This document shows, piece after piece, positions 7,308 to 15,155 of a stretch of DNA of 64,000 bases (position 1 is its first letter; the number at the start of each line of letters is the position of its first letter). A program made the position numbers and the translations under genes. The stretch is from Streptomyces sp. NBC_01306 (GTDB lineage: Bacteria; Actinomycetota; Actinomycetes; Streptomycetales; Streptomycetaceae). The DNA lies in assembly GCF_026340465.1 (NCBI RefSeq), contig NZ_JAPEPC010000001.1, positions 434,001 to 498,000 on the forward strand, written 5' to 3'. The notes under the pieces were generated by a model that was not told where the DNA came from, did not search any database, and saw only the letters and a program-made list of their open reading frames with translations.

Positions 7308-8747
7308 TCAGAGCGCGGTCATGACGTGCTTGATCCGCGTGTAGTCCTCGAATCCGTACGCCGAGAGGTCCTTGCCGTAACCGGAGAGCTTGAATCCGCC
7401 GTGCGGCATCTCCGCGGCGAGCGCCCCGTGGTTGTTGATCCACACGCAGCCGAAGTCCAGGCTCTTGGACATCCGCATCGCGCGCTGGTGGTCCTTGGTC
7501 CACACCGATGAGGCGAGCGCGAAGTCGACGCCGTTGGCGTAGGCGACGGCCTGGTCCTCGGTGCTGAACGACTGGACGGTGATGACCGGGCCGAAGACCT
7601 CGTTCTGGATGATCTCGTCGTCCTGGTGCAGTCCGGAGACGACCGTGGGGGCGTAGAAGTACCCCTGGTCGCCGACCCGGTGGCCGCCCGCCTCGACCGT
7701 GGCGTGGCCGGGGAGCCGGTCGATGAACCCGGTCACCTGGGCCAGCTGGTTCGCGTTGTTCAGCGGGCCGAAGAACGCGTCGGCGACCTCCGGGCCGCCG
7801 GTCCTGGTGGCTGTCGCCGCCTTGGCGAGCGCCTCGACGAACGCGTCGTGGACCGACTCGTGCACGATGACACGGGTCGCCGCCGTGCAGTCCTGGCCCG
7901 CGTTGAAGTAGCCGGCCACCGCGATGTCCTCGGCGGCCTTGGTGAGAGCTTCGCCGTCGAGGTCGTCGAAGACGACGACCGGCGCCTTGCCGCCCAGTTC
8001 CAGGTGGACCCGCTTGACGTCCTTGGCCGCCGAGGCCGCGACCTGCATGCCCGCCCGTACCGAGCCGGTGATCGCGGCCATCGCCGGGGTGGCGTGCTCG
8101 ACCATCAGCCGGCCGGTCTCCCGGTCTCCGCACAGGACGTTGAACACGCCTTCGCTGTGGCCGAGTTCGGCCAGCACTCCGCCGATGATCTCCGCGACCA
8201 GGACGGTCGACGCGGGGGTGGTGTCGGACGGCTTGATGACGACCGTGTTCCCGGCCGCGAGGGCGGGAGCGAACTTCCAGACCGCCATCATCAGCGGATA
8301 GTTCCACGGCGCGACCTGCGCCACGACGCCGACCGGCTCCCGCCTGATGATCGAGGTCAGCCCCTCCATGTACTCGCCCGCCGACCGGCCCTCCAGGAGC
8401 CGGGCCGCCCCGGCGAAGAAGCGGATCTGGTCCACGACCGGCGGGATCTCGTCGTCCGTCAGCTGCGCGAGCGGCTTGCCTGTGTCGCGCGCCTCGGCCG
8501 CGATCAGCTCGGCCGCCCGCTCCTCGAAGACGTCCGCCACCCGCAGCAGCACCTTCTGGCGTGCGGCGGGGGTCGCGTCGCGCCACGCGGGGAACGCGGC
8601 GGCCGCGGCCTCCATGGCGGCGTCGACGTCGGCGGCCCCCGACAGCGCGGACGTCTCGTACACCTCTCCCGTACAGGGGTCGATCACATCGAGAGTGCGG
8701 CCGTCGGCCGCCTCCTTGAACTCACCGTTGATGTAGTTGCGCAGCAT
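7308..8747 (-). CDS. Aldehyde dehydrogenase (gamma-aminobutyraldehyde dehydrogenase-like)
   Basis: A 479-aa NAD(P)+-dependent aldehyde dehydrogenase of the usual length. It shows 'APWNYPLMMAVWKFAPALA' in the cofactor-binding part, the general-base glutamate in 'HLELGGKAPVVV', and the nucleophilic cysteine in 'NAGQDCTAATRV'. The 'FNAGQDCTAATR' style and the N-terminal 'NYINGEF' resemble the gamma-aminobutyraldehyde and betaine-aldehyde dehydrogenase branch, so a role in putrescine or polyamine breakdown is likely but not proven. The ATG at 8747 is chosen because GAGG lies 9 nt upstream; a GTG at 8762 is also in frame. It lies downstream of the mce operon on the same strand after 143 bp with short GGAGCACGGT-like repeats, and probably has its own promoter. 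No polyamine gene is adjacent. Confidence 0.85.
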   Translation of the reverse strand: MLRNYINGEFKEAADGRTLDVIDPCTGEVYETSALSGAADVDAAMEAAAAAFPAWRDATPAARQKVLLRVADVFEERAAELIAAEARDTGKPLAQLTDDEIPPVVDQIRFFAGAARLLEGRSAGEYMEGLTSIIRREPVGVVAQVAPWNYPLMMAVWKFAPALAAGNTVVIKPSDTTPASTVLVAEIIGGVLAELGHSEGVFNVLCGDRETGRLMVEHATPAMAAITGSVRAGMQVAASAAKDVKRVHLELGGKAPVVVFDDLDGEALTKAAEDIAVAGYFNAGQDCTAATRVIVHESVHDAFVEALAKAATATRTGGPEVADAFFGPLNNANQLAQVTGFIDRLPGHATVEAGGHRVGDQGYFYAPTVVSGLHQDDEIIQNEVFGPVITVQSFSTEDQAVAYANGVDFALASSVWTKDHQRAMRMSKSLDFGCVWINNHGALAAEMPHGGFKLSGYGKDLSAYGFEDYTRIKHVMTAL

Positions 8748-8890
8748 GGACACCAGCCTCACGGAATCCGCGGCCCGCGTGACCGGACAATGTGGAGCAC
8801 CCGCCCCAGCCGCCCCCTACAGAACGGCACAGTCGGAGGAGGGCACGGACGAAGGAGCACGGTCGGAGGAGCAGGGCCCGAGGAGCACCG

Positions 8891-10132
8891 TCAGGACGGC
8901 GCACCCGGGGCTCCGGGGCCGGACGCGCAGCCGTCGCCCGGGGTGCTCGGCGTGCTCGTCGGGGCCGGGTCCGGCGTGGGCGAGCCGGAAGGGGACGGTG
9001 ACGGCGACGGGCAGTCCGGCGGTGTGCTGCCGCCGCTGCCGGGGTCGGGCGACGAGGTGTCCGGCGGTCCCGACGTGGGGCCCGACGAAGGCGAGCCGGT
9101 GCCGCCGCCCGGATCTCCCGGGGCGCTCGGTGAACTGCCGGGCGGAGTCGGCGTGCCGCCGTCGGACGGGCTCGCGGACGGTGTGTGGGAGGGCGCGGGA
9201 CCGATGACGATCCCGCCGCCGTGGCCCCCGTGTCCGTGCCCCTGTCCGTGTCCGTGTCCGCCGTGCTGGTGCGCCTTGCCGGTCTGTGCACCGTCGTTCG
9301 CGCCGCCCGCGCCCGGGCTCCTCGGCAGGACCCCTTCGCCGTCCGGGACCGCGTGCGTCCCGTGCCGGTAGAAGGAGAGCCAGGACAGCACCAGCCTCAG
9401 ATAGGCGTCGGAGTGGTTGTAGCTGAGGACGGCGCTGTCCAGACCGCCGCTGCTGCGGAGATCACGGCCCCCGGCACAGAGATAGTGTCCGGCGGCGAGC
9501 GCGGCGTCGAAGACGTTGTCGGGGTCCTTCTTGCCGTCGTGATTCCCGTCCTGCCCCCAGGCCGCCCAGGTGGACGGGATGAACTGCATCGGGCCCACCG
9601 CCCGGTCGTACGTCGCGTCACCGTCGTACGCTCCGTGGTCGGTGTCGGGGATGTGCGCGAAGCCCGAGCCGTTGAGCACCGGCCCGAGGATCGGCGCGAG
9701 GGTGGTGCCGTGCTTGTCGACCGCCCCGCCCCGCGCCTGCCCCGATTCGACCTTGCCGATCGCGGCGAGCAGCTGCCAGGGCAGCCCGCAGGCGCGGTCG
9801 CTGCGGCGCAGCTGTGCCTCGGCCGACCGGTAGGCGGCCAGCACGGTCGCCGGGATCCCCGACTGTTCGTACACCGGTCCCACGCCACTGGCATCGACCG
9901 GATTGCCCGGCGGGGGCGGAGTGACCAGCGGCGGGATCTCGGTGTGGAACGAGTTGTCCGTGGGGCCTTCGACCTGAGCGGTGGTCTCACCGGCCGGTAC
10001 GGATGATCTCTTGGGCTGCGGCAGCTGATGGTGCACGAGCCCTGGCGCCTGCGAGGCCGTGAGCGCGGCCATGGCCACCGCGGCCACCGCACTGCCCCCC
10101 AGTCCCCGCCGCATCCGCCGCACGTGCCTCAT
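8891..10132 (-). CDS. Secreted lytic murein transglycosylase with His/Gly- and Pro-rich tail
   Basis: A 413-aa exported protein. After a basic start and hydrophobic signal ('GGSAVAAVAMAALTASQAPG') comes a transglycosylase domain with 'LPWQLLAAIGKVESGQ' (catalytic Glu in the lysozyme-like fold), 'AVGPMQFIPSTWAAWGQDGN' and 'ALAAGHYLCAGG', which match MltB/SLT-type enzymes that cleave peptidoglycan glycan strands to 1,6-anhydro ends. The last 140 or so residues are low complexity: a His/Gly run ('HQHGGHGHGQGHGHGG') and then a Pro/Ser/Thr/Gly-rich stretch typical of wall-spanning regions. The ATG at 10132 has AGGGAG 6 nt upstream; an ATG at 10147 is also possible. It is the last gene of the mce operon, 41 bp after the final Mas gene, suggesting wall remodelling beside the transporter. 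Confidence 0.85.
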   Translation of the reverse strand: MRHVRRMRRGLGGSAVAAVAMAALTASQAPGLVHHQLPQPKRSSVPAGETTAQVEGPTDNSFHTEIPPLVTPPPPGNPVDASGVGPVYEQSGIPATVLAAYRSAEAQLRRSDRACGLPWQLLAAIGKVESGQARGGAVDKHGTTLAPILGPVLNGSGFAHIPDTDHGAYDGDATYDRAVGPMQFIPSTWAAWGQDGNHDGKKDPDNVFDAALAAGHYLCAGGRDLRSSGGLDSAVLSYNHSDAYLRLVLSWLSFYRHGTHAVPDGEGVLPRSPGAGGANDGAQTGKAHQHGGHGHGQGHGHGGHGGGIVIGPAPSHTPSASPSDGGTPTPPGSSPSAPGDPGGGTGSPSSGPTSGPPDTSSPDPGSGGSTPPDCPSPSPSPSGSPTPDPAPTSTPSTPGDGCASGPGAPGAPS

Positions 10133-10173
10133 ATGCCGCTCCCTCATCGGAGTTCCGGAATCCCCGGGCTGGG

Positions 10174-10989
10174 TCACCGGGTGAAGGTGTCGATGTTCGC
10201 GATCCGCCACTTGCCGCCACCGCGCACCGCGTCCACGGCGAACATGGCCGCGGCGTAGGTCGTCCGGTCCTTCTTCGCCGCTGTGTCGGTGTTGCTCTGG
10301 TCGGCGTAGAGGAGCACGCGCGCGCGGTCGCCGTCGATCAGCTCCACACCGCTCTGGGTGACGGTGGTGGTCAGCACGAGCTTCTGCTTGGCCGCCTGCG
10401 CGCGTACGGCCGCCAGCATGTCCTTGTGCTGCTTGACGGCCTTCCCGGTGAGGAGGGTCGCCGCGGCCCGGTCGGCCTTGGCCGTGTTGGTGTAGTCGTA
10501 CGAGAAGAGGGCGTTGACGGCGCTGGTGACCTGACCCTTCACCTCGGTCGTACGGGCCACGTCGCTCAATGCGCCGTTGCTGGTCGCGGCGGAGTCGTGC
10601 AGGGCGGACGCCCGCGTCCCTGCGTAGGCGGCGAATCCGCCGAGCAGCACGGTGAGGACGGCGAGCACCACGGGCAGCCGCACCAGGGTACGGAGCCACG
10701 GGCGTGCAGCCCCGGCCGTCCCGGACGCGGCCCCGGCGCCGGACCCGGTAGCCCCGGCCGCTTCGGGTCCGGTCTCTTCCGGTCCGGCCTCTTTCGGTCC
10801 GGCCGTTTCCGGTTCGGCCGTTTCCGGTTCGGCCCCTACGGCTTCGGCATCCGCGGCGGCACCAGGACCGGCACCGGCGCCGGGACCGGGCGCTTCGGGC
10901 TGGTCCTCCGCCGGCCGTGGCCTGACGCGTACCGGGGCCACGGCCGCCAGTCGCCGCTGCCGGTTGATGAGATGACGGGTGGTCGACAT
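10174..10989 (-). CDS. Mce-associated membrane protein (Mas-type)
   Basis: A 271-aa protein with a cytoplasmic N-terminal third rich in Pro, Ala, Gly and Glu (including a five-residue repeat such as EPETA / GPEET), one membrane helix ('LPVVLAVLTVLLGGFAAYAG') and an extracytoplasmic domain that starts 'STSNGALSDVA'-like and ends 'GGKWRIANIDTFTR'. This layout, with an SnoaL/NTF2-like fold, is that of Mas proteins that assemble with actinobacterial Mce lipid transporters. It is the fourth and last of four related genes here; closest in type to the 11586-12194 gene, with which it shares 'TGKAVKQ', 'VLTTTVTQSGV' and 'VLLYADQ' versus 'AGKAAKQ', 'LTTQVVRAGV' and 'LLVFLDQ'. Confidence 0.8.
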   Translation of the reverse strand: MSTTRHLINRQRRLAAVAPVRVRPRPAEDQPEAPGPGAGAGPGAAADAEAVGAEPETAEPETAGPKEAGPEETGPEAAGATGSGAGAASGTAGAARPWLRTLVRLPVVLAVLTVLLGGFAAYAGTRASALHDSAATSNGALSDVARTTEVKGQVTSAVNALFSYDYTNTAKADRAAATLLTGKAVKQHKDMLAAVRAQAAKQKLVLTTTVTQSGVELIDGDRARVLLYADQSNTDTAAKKDRTTYAAAMFAVDAVRGGGKWRIANIDTFTR

Positions 10990-11013
10990 GTCGTCCTCAG
11001 CTCCTCTCCTGGG

Positions 11014-11574
11014 TCAGCCGGCGGTGTTGCCGACGGGTGCCTGGCCCAGGGCGCTGAGTTTCCAGCCCCCGGACGTACGCGTGAGTTCGCCGAGCAGCCG
11101 GCTCTCCTTCTCGGCCGGTTTGCCCTTCGGCGCGGTCACCGTGATCCGCAGCGCCACCATCACGCTCGCCCTGCCCGCCCGGTCGTCCAGTTCGGTGACC
11201 GCGCCGGAGAGCACCCTCGCCGTGGAGACCGTCTGCGCCTGTTTGATCTGCTTCTCGAACTCGGGCCTGCCATCGGTGAGTTGCTTGTGCAGATCCCCGG
11301 TGGTCGACGCCTCCCACGCGTCGAGGCCGGTCGTCAGCTTCCGGTGGTCCAGGGTGTTCATGTTCTGTACGGCCTGCTCCCCCGCGGCCAGTACCTGGTC
11401 CCGCGACCGTGCGTACGCGGCGGAGTCGTCGTGCGCTGCCGCGTACCAGGACCACCCTCCCCAGCCCGCCGCACCCGCGGCCAGCAGCGCCAGCGCGAGC
11501 GCCACGACGGTCAGCGGATTCCTTGCCGTCCTGAGCGTCCCGAGCGTCCTGGTTGTCCTGGGTGTCCTGGGCAT
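11014..11574 (-). CDS. Mce-associated membrane protein (Mas-type)
   Basis: A 186-aa protein with a short basic cytoplasmic end built from RT dipeptides ('MPRTPRTTRTLGTLRTARNP'), one membrane helix ('LTVVALALALLAAGAAGWGG') and an extracytoplasmic domain ending 'SGGWKLSALGQAPVGNTAG'. It is a clear relative of the 12191-12703 gene ('DGWKVTALSAVPVGKEGA'), so the four Mas genes form two alternating pairs, probably from a duplication. It presumably stabilises the Mce complex or helps lipid hand-over in the periplasm-like space. It starts 11 bp after the preceding gene; the next follows after 24 bp. Confidence 0.8.
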   Translation of the reverse strand: MPRTPRTTRTLGTLRTARNPLTVVALALALLAAGAAGWGGWSWYAAAHDDSAAYARSRDQVLAAGEQAVQNMNTLDHRKLTTGLDAWEASTTGDLHKQLTDGRPEFEKQIKQAQTVSTARVLSGAVTELDDRAGRASVMVALRITVTAPKGKPAEKESRLLGELTRTSGGWKLSALGQAPVGNTAG

Positions 11575-11585
11575 GTACGTCTCCC

Positions 11586-12194
11586 TCAGCGGGCCGTGAT
11601 GTCGGTGATCAGCCAGTTGCCGCCGCGGAGTTCGGCGGTCACCGACAGCTGCGCGGCCACCACCCCGGCCGGTCTGTCCTTGCGCTGTGCGGTCTGGTCG
11701 AGGAAGACCAGCAGCCGCGCCTCGCTGCCGGTCAGCCGGGTGACTCCGGCCCGCACCACCTGGGTGGTGAGCGTCAGCTTCTGCTCCTTCGCCCGCTTCC
11801 CGACCTGTCCGAAGAGCGCCGTGTACTGCTTCGCGGCCTTCCCCGCGAGCAGTTCGCGCGCCGACTGCGCGGTGACGTCGGTGGCCTGCGGCGTGTAGGA
11901 GAGGACCTTGCCGAGCGTGTCACTGACGTCCCCGGTGACCTGCGAAGTGGCCTCCGTGTCGGTGAGCGCGCGGTTCCCGGCGGCCGGGGTGCTCCTCAAC
12001 TGGTGGGCCCTGAACAGCATCCCGGCCCCACCGAGCACCAGCAGCAGGACGGCCAGACCTGCCGCGAGCAGGGCCCGCCGGTGACCGCGACCGCTCGCCT
12101 CGGGCGTCTCCTCGTCCGGGGCGTCCGGGGCGTCCTGCGTGTCCTGAGTGTCCTGGGCGTCCACTCCTCCGACGTCCTCCACAGTGCTGCTCAC
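11586..12194 (-). CDS. Mce-associated membrane protein (Mas-type)
   Basis: A 202-aa protein: acidic cytoplasmic end with repeats ('DAQDTQDTQDAPDAPDEE'), one membrane helix ('LLAAGLAVLLLVLGGAGMLF'), then a soluble extracytoplasmic domain ending 'ELRGGNWLITDITAR'. The sequence resembles the 10174-10989 product. Its GTG start at 12194 overlaps the stop of the preceding Mas gene by four bases (GTGA), so translation is coupled. The domain has the NTF2/SnoaL-like pattern of Mas proteins known to accompany Mce systems; no enzymatic motif is visible. Confidence 0.8.
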   Translation of the reverse strand: MSSTVEDVGGVDAQDTQDTQDAPDAPDEETPEASGRGHRRALLAAGLAVLLLVLGGAGMLFRAHQLRSTPAAGNRALTDTEATSQVTGDVSDTLGKVLSYTPQATDVTAQSARELLAGKAAKQYTALFGQVGKRAKEQKLTLTTQVVRAGVTRLTGSEARLLVFLDQTAQRKDRPAGVVAAQLSVTAELRGGNWLITDITAR

Positions 12195-12703
12195 GCGCCC
12201 TCCTTACCGACCGGCACTGCGCTGAGTGCGGTGACTTTCCAGCCGTCCGGGGTGCGGGCGAGCGTGGCAGTGAAACGCTTACGGTCGGTCGTGGCCGTAC
12301 CGCCCCTGGGGGTGATGGCGACCTTGACGGTGGCGATCAGCGCCGCCGTGCCCGCCCGGTCGTCGAGCGCGGTGAGCGCGGCGTCGGTGACAGTGCCGCG
12401 CGCGGAGGTGCCGGCCTTGGTCAGGGTGGTGCGGTCGGTGGCCCGGGTGGCCGCCAGCTTGTCGTGGAGCGCCCCGGTCGAGGCGTCGAGCCACTGCCGA
12501 AGCCCGCTGTCGGTGTCCTTCACATCGAGGGTGTTGAGCTGGGCGACCCGTTCGCGCCCGGCCGCCAGCGCGGCGTCCCGGGACGCCGCGTACCTCAGCG
12601 AACCGTCCTGGTGCGCCTGCCAGTACACCCACCCGGAGACCGCGCAGAAGACGACGGCCAGCGCGACGGCCACCCAGCTCAGCACCTTGGTACGGGTGGT
12701 CAC
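12191..12703 (-). CDS. Mce-associated membrane protein (Mas-type)
   Basis: A 170-aa protein: short basic start ('MTTRTKVLS'), one membrane helix ('WVAVALAVVFCAVSGWVYW'), then an extracytoplasmic helical segment and beta domain ending 'PDGWKVTALSAVPVGKEGA'. The GTG at 12703 overlaps the mceF stop by four bases. The frame is open further upstream but that part is the antisense/overlap of mceF. It is the first of four Mas genes after mceF, and pairs in sequence with the 11014-11574 product. Probably a structural partner of the Mce substrate tunnel. Confidence 0.8.
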   Translation of the reverse strand: MTTRTKVLSWVAVALAVVFCAVSGWVYWQAHQDGSLRYAASRDAALAAGRERVAQLNTLDVKDTDSGLRQWLDASTGALHDKLAATRATDRTTLTKAGTSARGTVTDAALTALDDRAGTAALIATVKVAITPRGGTATTDRKRFTATLARTPDGWKVTALSAVPVGKEGA

Positions 12704-13962
12704 GCGCCGCCTCCGAGACCGAGCAGGCCGCCCAGATCGGTGGGGCCGCCGGCGGGCAGTGCGGGCGTCCCCAGGGCGCCGGGGAGTGAGCCCGACCCTC
12801 CGGCGTCCGTACCCAGGAGCAGGGATCCCGGCTTGGCGGGTGCCCGGAGCGGGCCGCCGCCCGGTGCGTTCGCCGAACCGCGCACTTCCTTGCCGGTACT
12901 GGGCGGGGATGTGCAGCGGGCGCTGGTGTTGAGCTCCGAAGTGGCGCTGGTGTCCAGGCCGTTGCGGTACGTCGTCCCGCCGTACCCGGCGGTGCACGGC
13001 AGCGGCGAGAAGAAGGTGACGGCCATACCGAAACGTGCTCCCTTGGCGTTGATCGCTGTCGCCCCGGCCGCGGCCACCGCCGGCAGTTTCACCAGCAGTT
13101 CCTCCGTACCGCGCTGCCGGGTGACCGCCACGTCGGAGGTGGTCAGCAGATTGGCGACGACCACACTCAGATCCGGGTTCAGATCTCTGAGCAGTCCGCT
13201 GACCTGTGTCGCGGCCTCGGGCGTGGCCGCGATGAGCGCGCGCAGATCGGTGTCGGATTCCACCAGCTGTCCGGCAAGGCCCTTGGCGCCCCTGGCGAAG
13301 GACTTCAGCGCTTCGCCCTCCTGTGTCTGGGTGTGGAGCACCGTCTCGCCGTCGGTCATCAGCTTGGTGTCGGTGGGCAGCGCCTTGTCCGCGGCCTTGA
13401 GGAAGTCCTTGCTGCTGTCCATCAGTACCTGGAGGTCCTCGCCGCGCCCGTCGAACGCGGCGCCCGACTCGTCCACGACCGTGCGCAGCGCGTCCAGATC
13501 CACCGAGGACGTCAGGTCGTTGACGCTGGTGAGGACGTTGGTCACTGGGGCCGGGATGCTGGCGTCGGCGCGGGCGATCCTGGAGCCGTCCTCCAGGTAC
13601 GGGCTGCCCGTGGCGGCCGGCCGCAGATCGATGTACTCCTCGCCGACCGCCGACAGGTTGGCGACGGACGCCTTGAGATCGGCGGGGATGGGGGGCGCCG
13701 AGTCACTGATCCGCAGGTCGGCCTCCACCCCGTCACCGGTCAGCCGGATCGGCCCGACCCGGCCCACCGAGACGCCCCGGTAGGTGACGTTGGCGTGGGT
13801 GAACAGGCCTCCGGTCTCCGGGAGTTCGACCTTCACCACGTAGTAGCCGCGCAGCCCGACCAGATGCCCGAGGTCGGCGTAGCGGGCGCCGAGGTAGCCG
13901 AGGACGAGCACCGCGATCAGCAGGAAGGCGATGTTCTTCAGCCGGGTGGCCCTGGTGACCAT
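12700..13962 (-). CDS. mceF: Mce family protein, MceF position
   Basis: A 420-aa protein with an N-terminal membrane anchor ('NIAFLLIAVLVLGYLGARYA') followed by the MCE/MlaD beta-barrel domain ('YYVVKVELPETGGLFTHANVTYRGVSVG', residues about 40-120) and a long helical region that ends in a Gly/Pro-rich tail. It is the sixth of six Mce proteins, which together are expected to form a hetero-hexameric tunnel that shuttles lipids or sterols across the envelope to the YrbE permeases. Its ATG overlaps the mceE stop by one base (TGATG) and its own stop overlaps the next GTG. Confidence 0.9.
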   Translation of the reverse strand: MVTRATRLKNIAFLLIAVLVLGYLGARYADLGHLVGLRGYYVVKVELPETGGLFTHANVTYRGVSVGRVGPIRLTGDGVEADLRISDSAPPIPADLKASVANLSAVGEEYIDLRPAATGSPYLEDGSRIARADASIPAPVTNVLTSVNDLTSSVDLDALRTVVDESGAAFDGRGEDLQVLMDSSKDFLKAADKALPTDTKLMTDGETVLHTQTQEGEALKSFARGAKGLAGQLVESDTDLRALIAATPEAATQVSGLLRDLNPDLSVVVANLLTTSDVAVTRQRGTEELLVKLPAVAAAGATAINAKGARFGMAVTFFSPLPCTAGYGGTTYRNGLDTSATSELNTSARCTSPPSTGKEVRGSANAPGGGPLRAPAKPGSLLLGTDAGGSGSLPGALGTPALPAGGPTDLGGLLGLGGGA

Positions 13963-15155
13963 CAGTGGCCGCCTTCCGTGGACGGGGCGGTGAGGGAGGG
14001 CAGCGGCAGCGGCGGGGTGGCGGCGCCCGCCTTCCGCGACGCGCTGGCCCCGTCGGTGGTGCCTCCCTGCGCGCCTCCTCCCGAAAGGGTGATCGGCGGA
14101 ACGATCCGGGTCCCGGGCACGGCCGTCACATCCAGATAGACATTGAGGTAGTCGCCCTTCACACCGCGCAGCACCTCATCGGTGAAGGGGTACGTGAAGA
14201 GCACCTGCAGCGAGTCGGGCAGGTCCTTGCCGGAGTCGGCGAGCTGCCGGAGCGTCGGCGCGAGCGCCTTGAGGTCGGCGACCATGTCGGCCTTGCTCTT
14301 GTTCACGGTGTCGACGGCGACCCCGGAGAGGGTGTCGAGCGCCTTGAGCATGGTGATCAGGGAGCCGCGCTGTTTCTCCAGCACCTTCAGCCCGGGGCTG
14401 AGCCCGGTGAGCGCCTTACTGATCTTCTCCTTGCGGGTGGCGAGCGTCGCGGAGAGCCGGTTGACGCCGTCGAGCGCCTGGGTGATGTCGCTCTTGTGCC
14501 CGTCCAGGCTGGTCACCAGGGTGTTGACGGACTGGAGCGTGGAGCGGATCTGCGGCTCCCGGCCGCCCAGGGTCTTGTTGAGTTCGGTACTGATGGTCTT
14601 GAGCTGCTGGACGCCGCCGCCGTTGAGCAGCAGCGAGAGCGCGCCGAAGACCTCCTCGACCTCCGGGTTGCGGTTGGTGCGCGAGATCGGGATGGTCTGG
14701 CCGTCGGTGAGCCGGCCGGCCGAAGCGCCCTTGTCGGGGGCGGTGAGCTGGATGAACTTCTCGCCGAGCAGGCTGGACTGTTCGAGTTGGGCGTAGGCGT
14801 TCCGCGGCAGGCGCACCTTGCCGTTGACCCGCATGGTGACCCGCGCCGACCAGCTCCCCGGCGAGAGCGTGATCCTGGAGACCCGGCCGACGGCCACGTC
14901 GTTCACCTTGACCGCGGCCTGCGGGACCAGGTTCAGCACATCGCCGAAGTCCGCGGTGATCTCGTACGGGTGCGAGCCGAGGTCGGCGCCACCGGGCAGC
15001 GGCAGGTTCTCGATGCCGGAGAACGACGGCGCCGCGCAGCCGCCGAGGGCAACGGTGCAGCCGACGGCCATAGCGACCGCGGCCGCGATGCCCGTACGCG
15101 AGGTGCGGGACGTACGGGAGGTGCGGGACGTACGGGAAGCAGTGGTCCGGCTCAT
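13962..15155 (-). CDS. mceE: Mce family lipoprotein, MceE position
   Basis: A 397-aa protein with a lipoprotein signal: basic N-terminus, hydrophobic core ('GIAAAVAMAVGCTVAL') and lipobox 'LGGC' with Cys near residue 39. The MCE domain follows ('YEITADFGDVLNLVPQAAVKVNDVAVG'), then a long coiled helical region. MceE is the member usually lipidated in actinobacterial systems. The N-terminus has an odd run of RTS triplets (about residues 8-22) encoded by a tandem 9-nt repeat (about 15098-15145), not seen in the other Mce proteins here. It overlaps mceD by four bases. Confidence 0.9.
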   Translation of the reverse strand: MSRTTASRTSRTSRTSRTSRTGIAAAVAMAVGCTVALGGCAAPSFSGIENLPLPGGADLGSHPYEITADFGDVLNLVPQAAVKVNDVAVGRVSRITLSPGSWSARVTMRVNGKVRLPRNAYAQLEQSSLLGEKFIQLTAPDKGASAGRLTDGQTIPISRTNRNPEVEEVFGALSLLLNGGGVQQLKTISTELNKTLGGREPQIRSTLQSVNTLVTSLDGHKSDITQALDGVNRLSATLATRKEKISKALTGLSPGLKVLEKQRGSLITMLKALDTLSGVAVDTVNKSKADMVADLKALAPTLRQLADSGKDLPDSLQVLFTYPFTDEVLRGVKGDYLNVYLDVTAVPGTRIVPPITLSGGGAQGGTTDGASASRKAGAATPPLPLPSLTAPSTEGGH

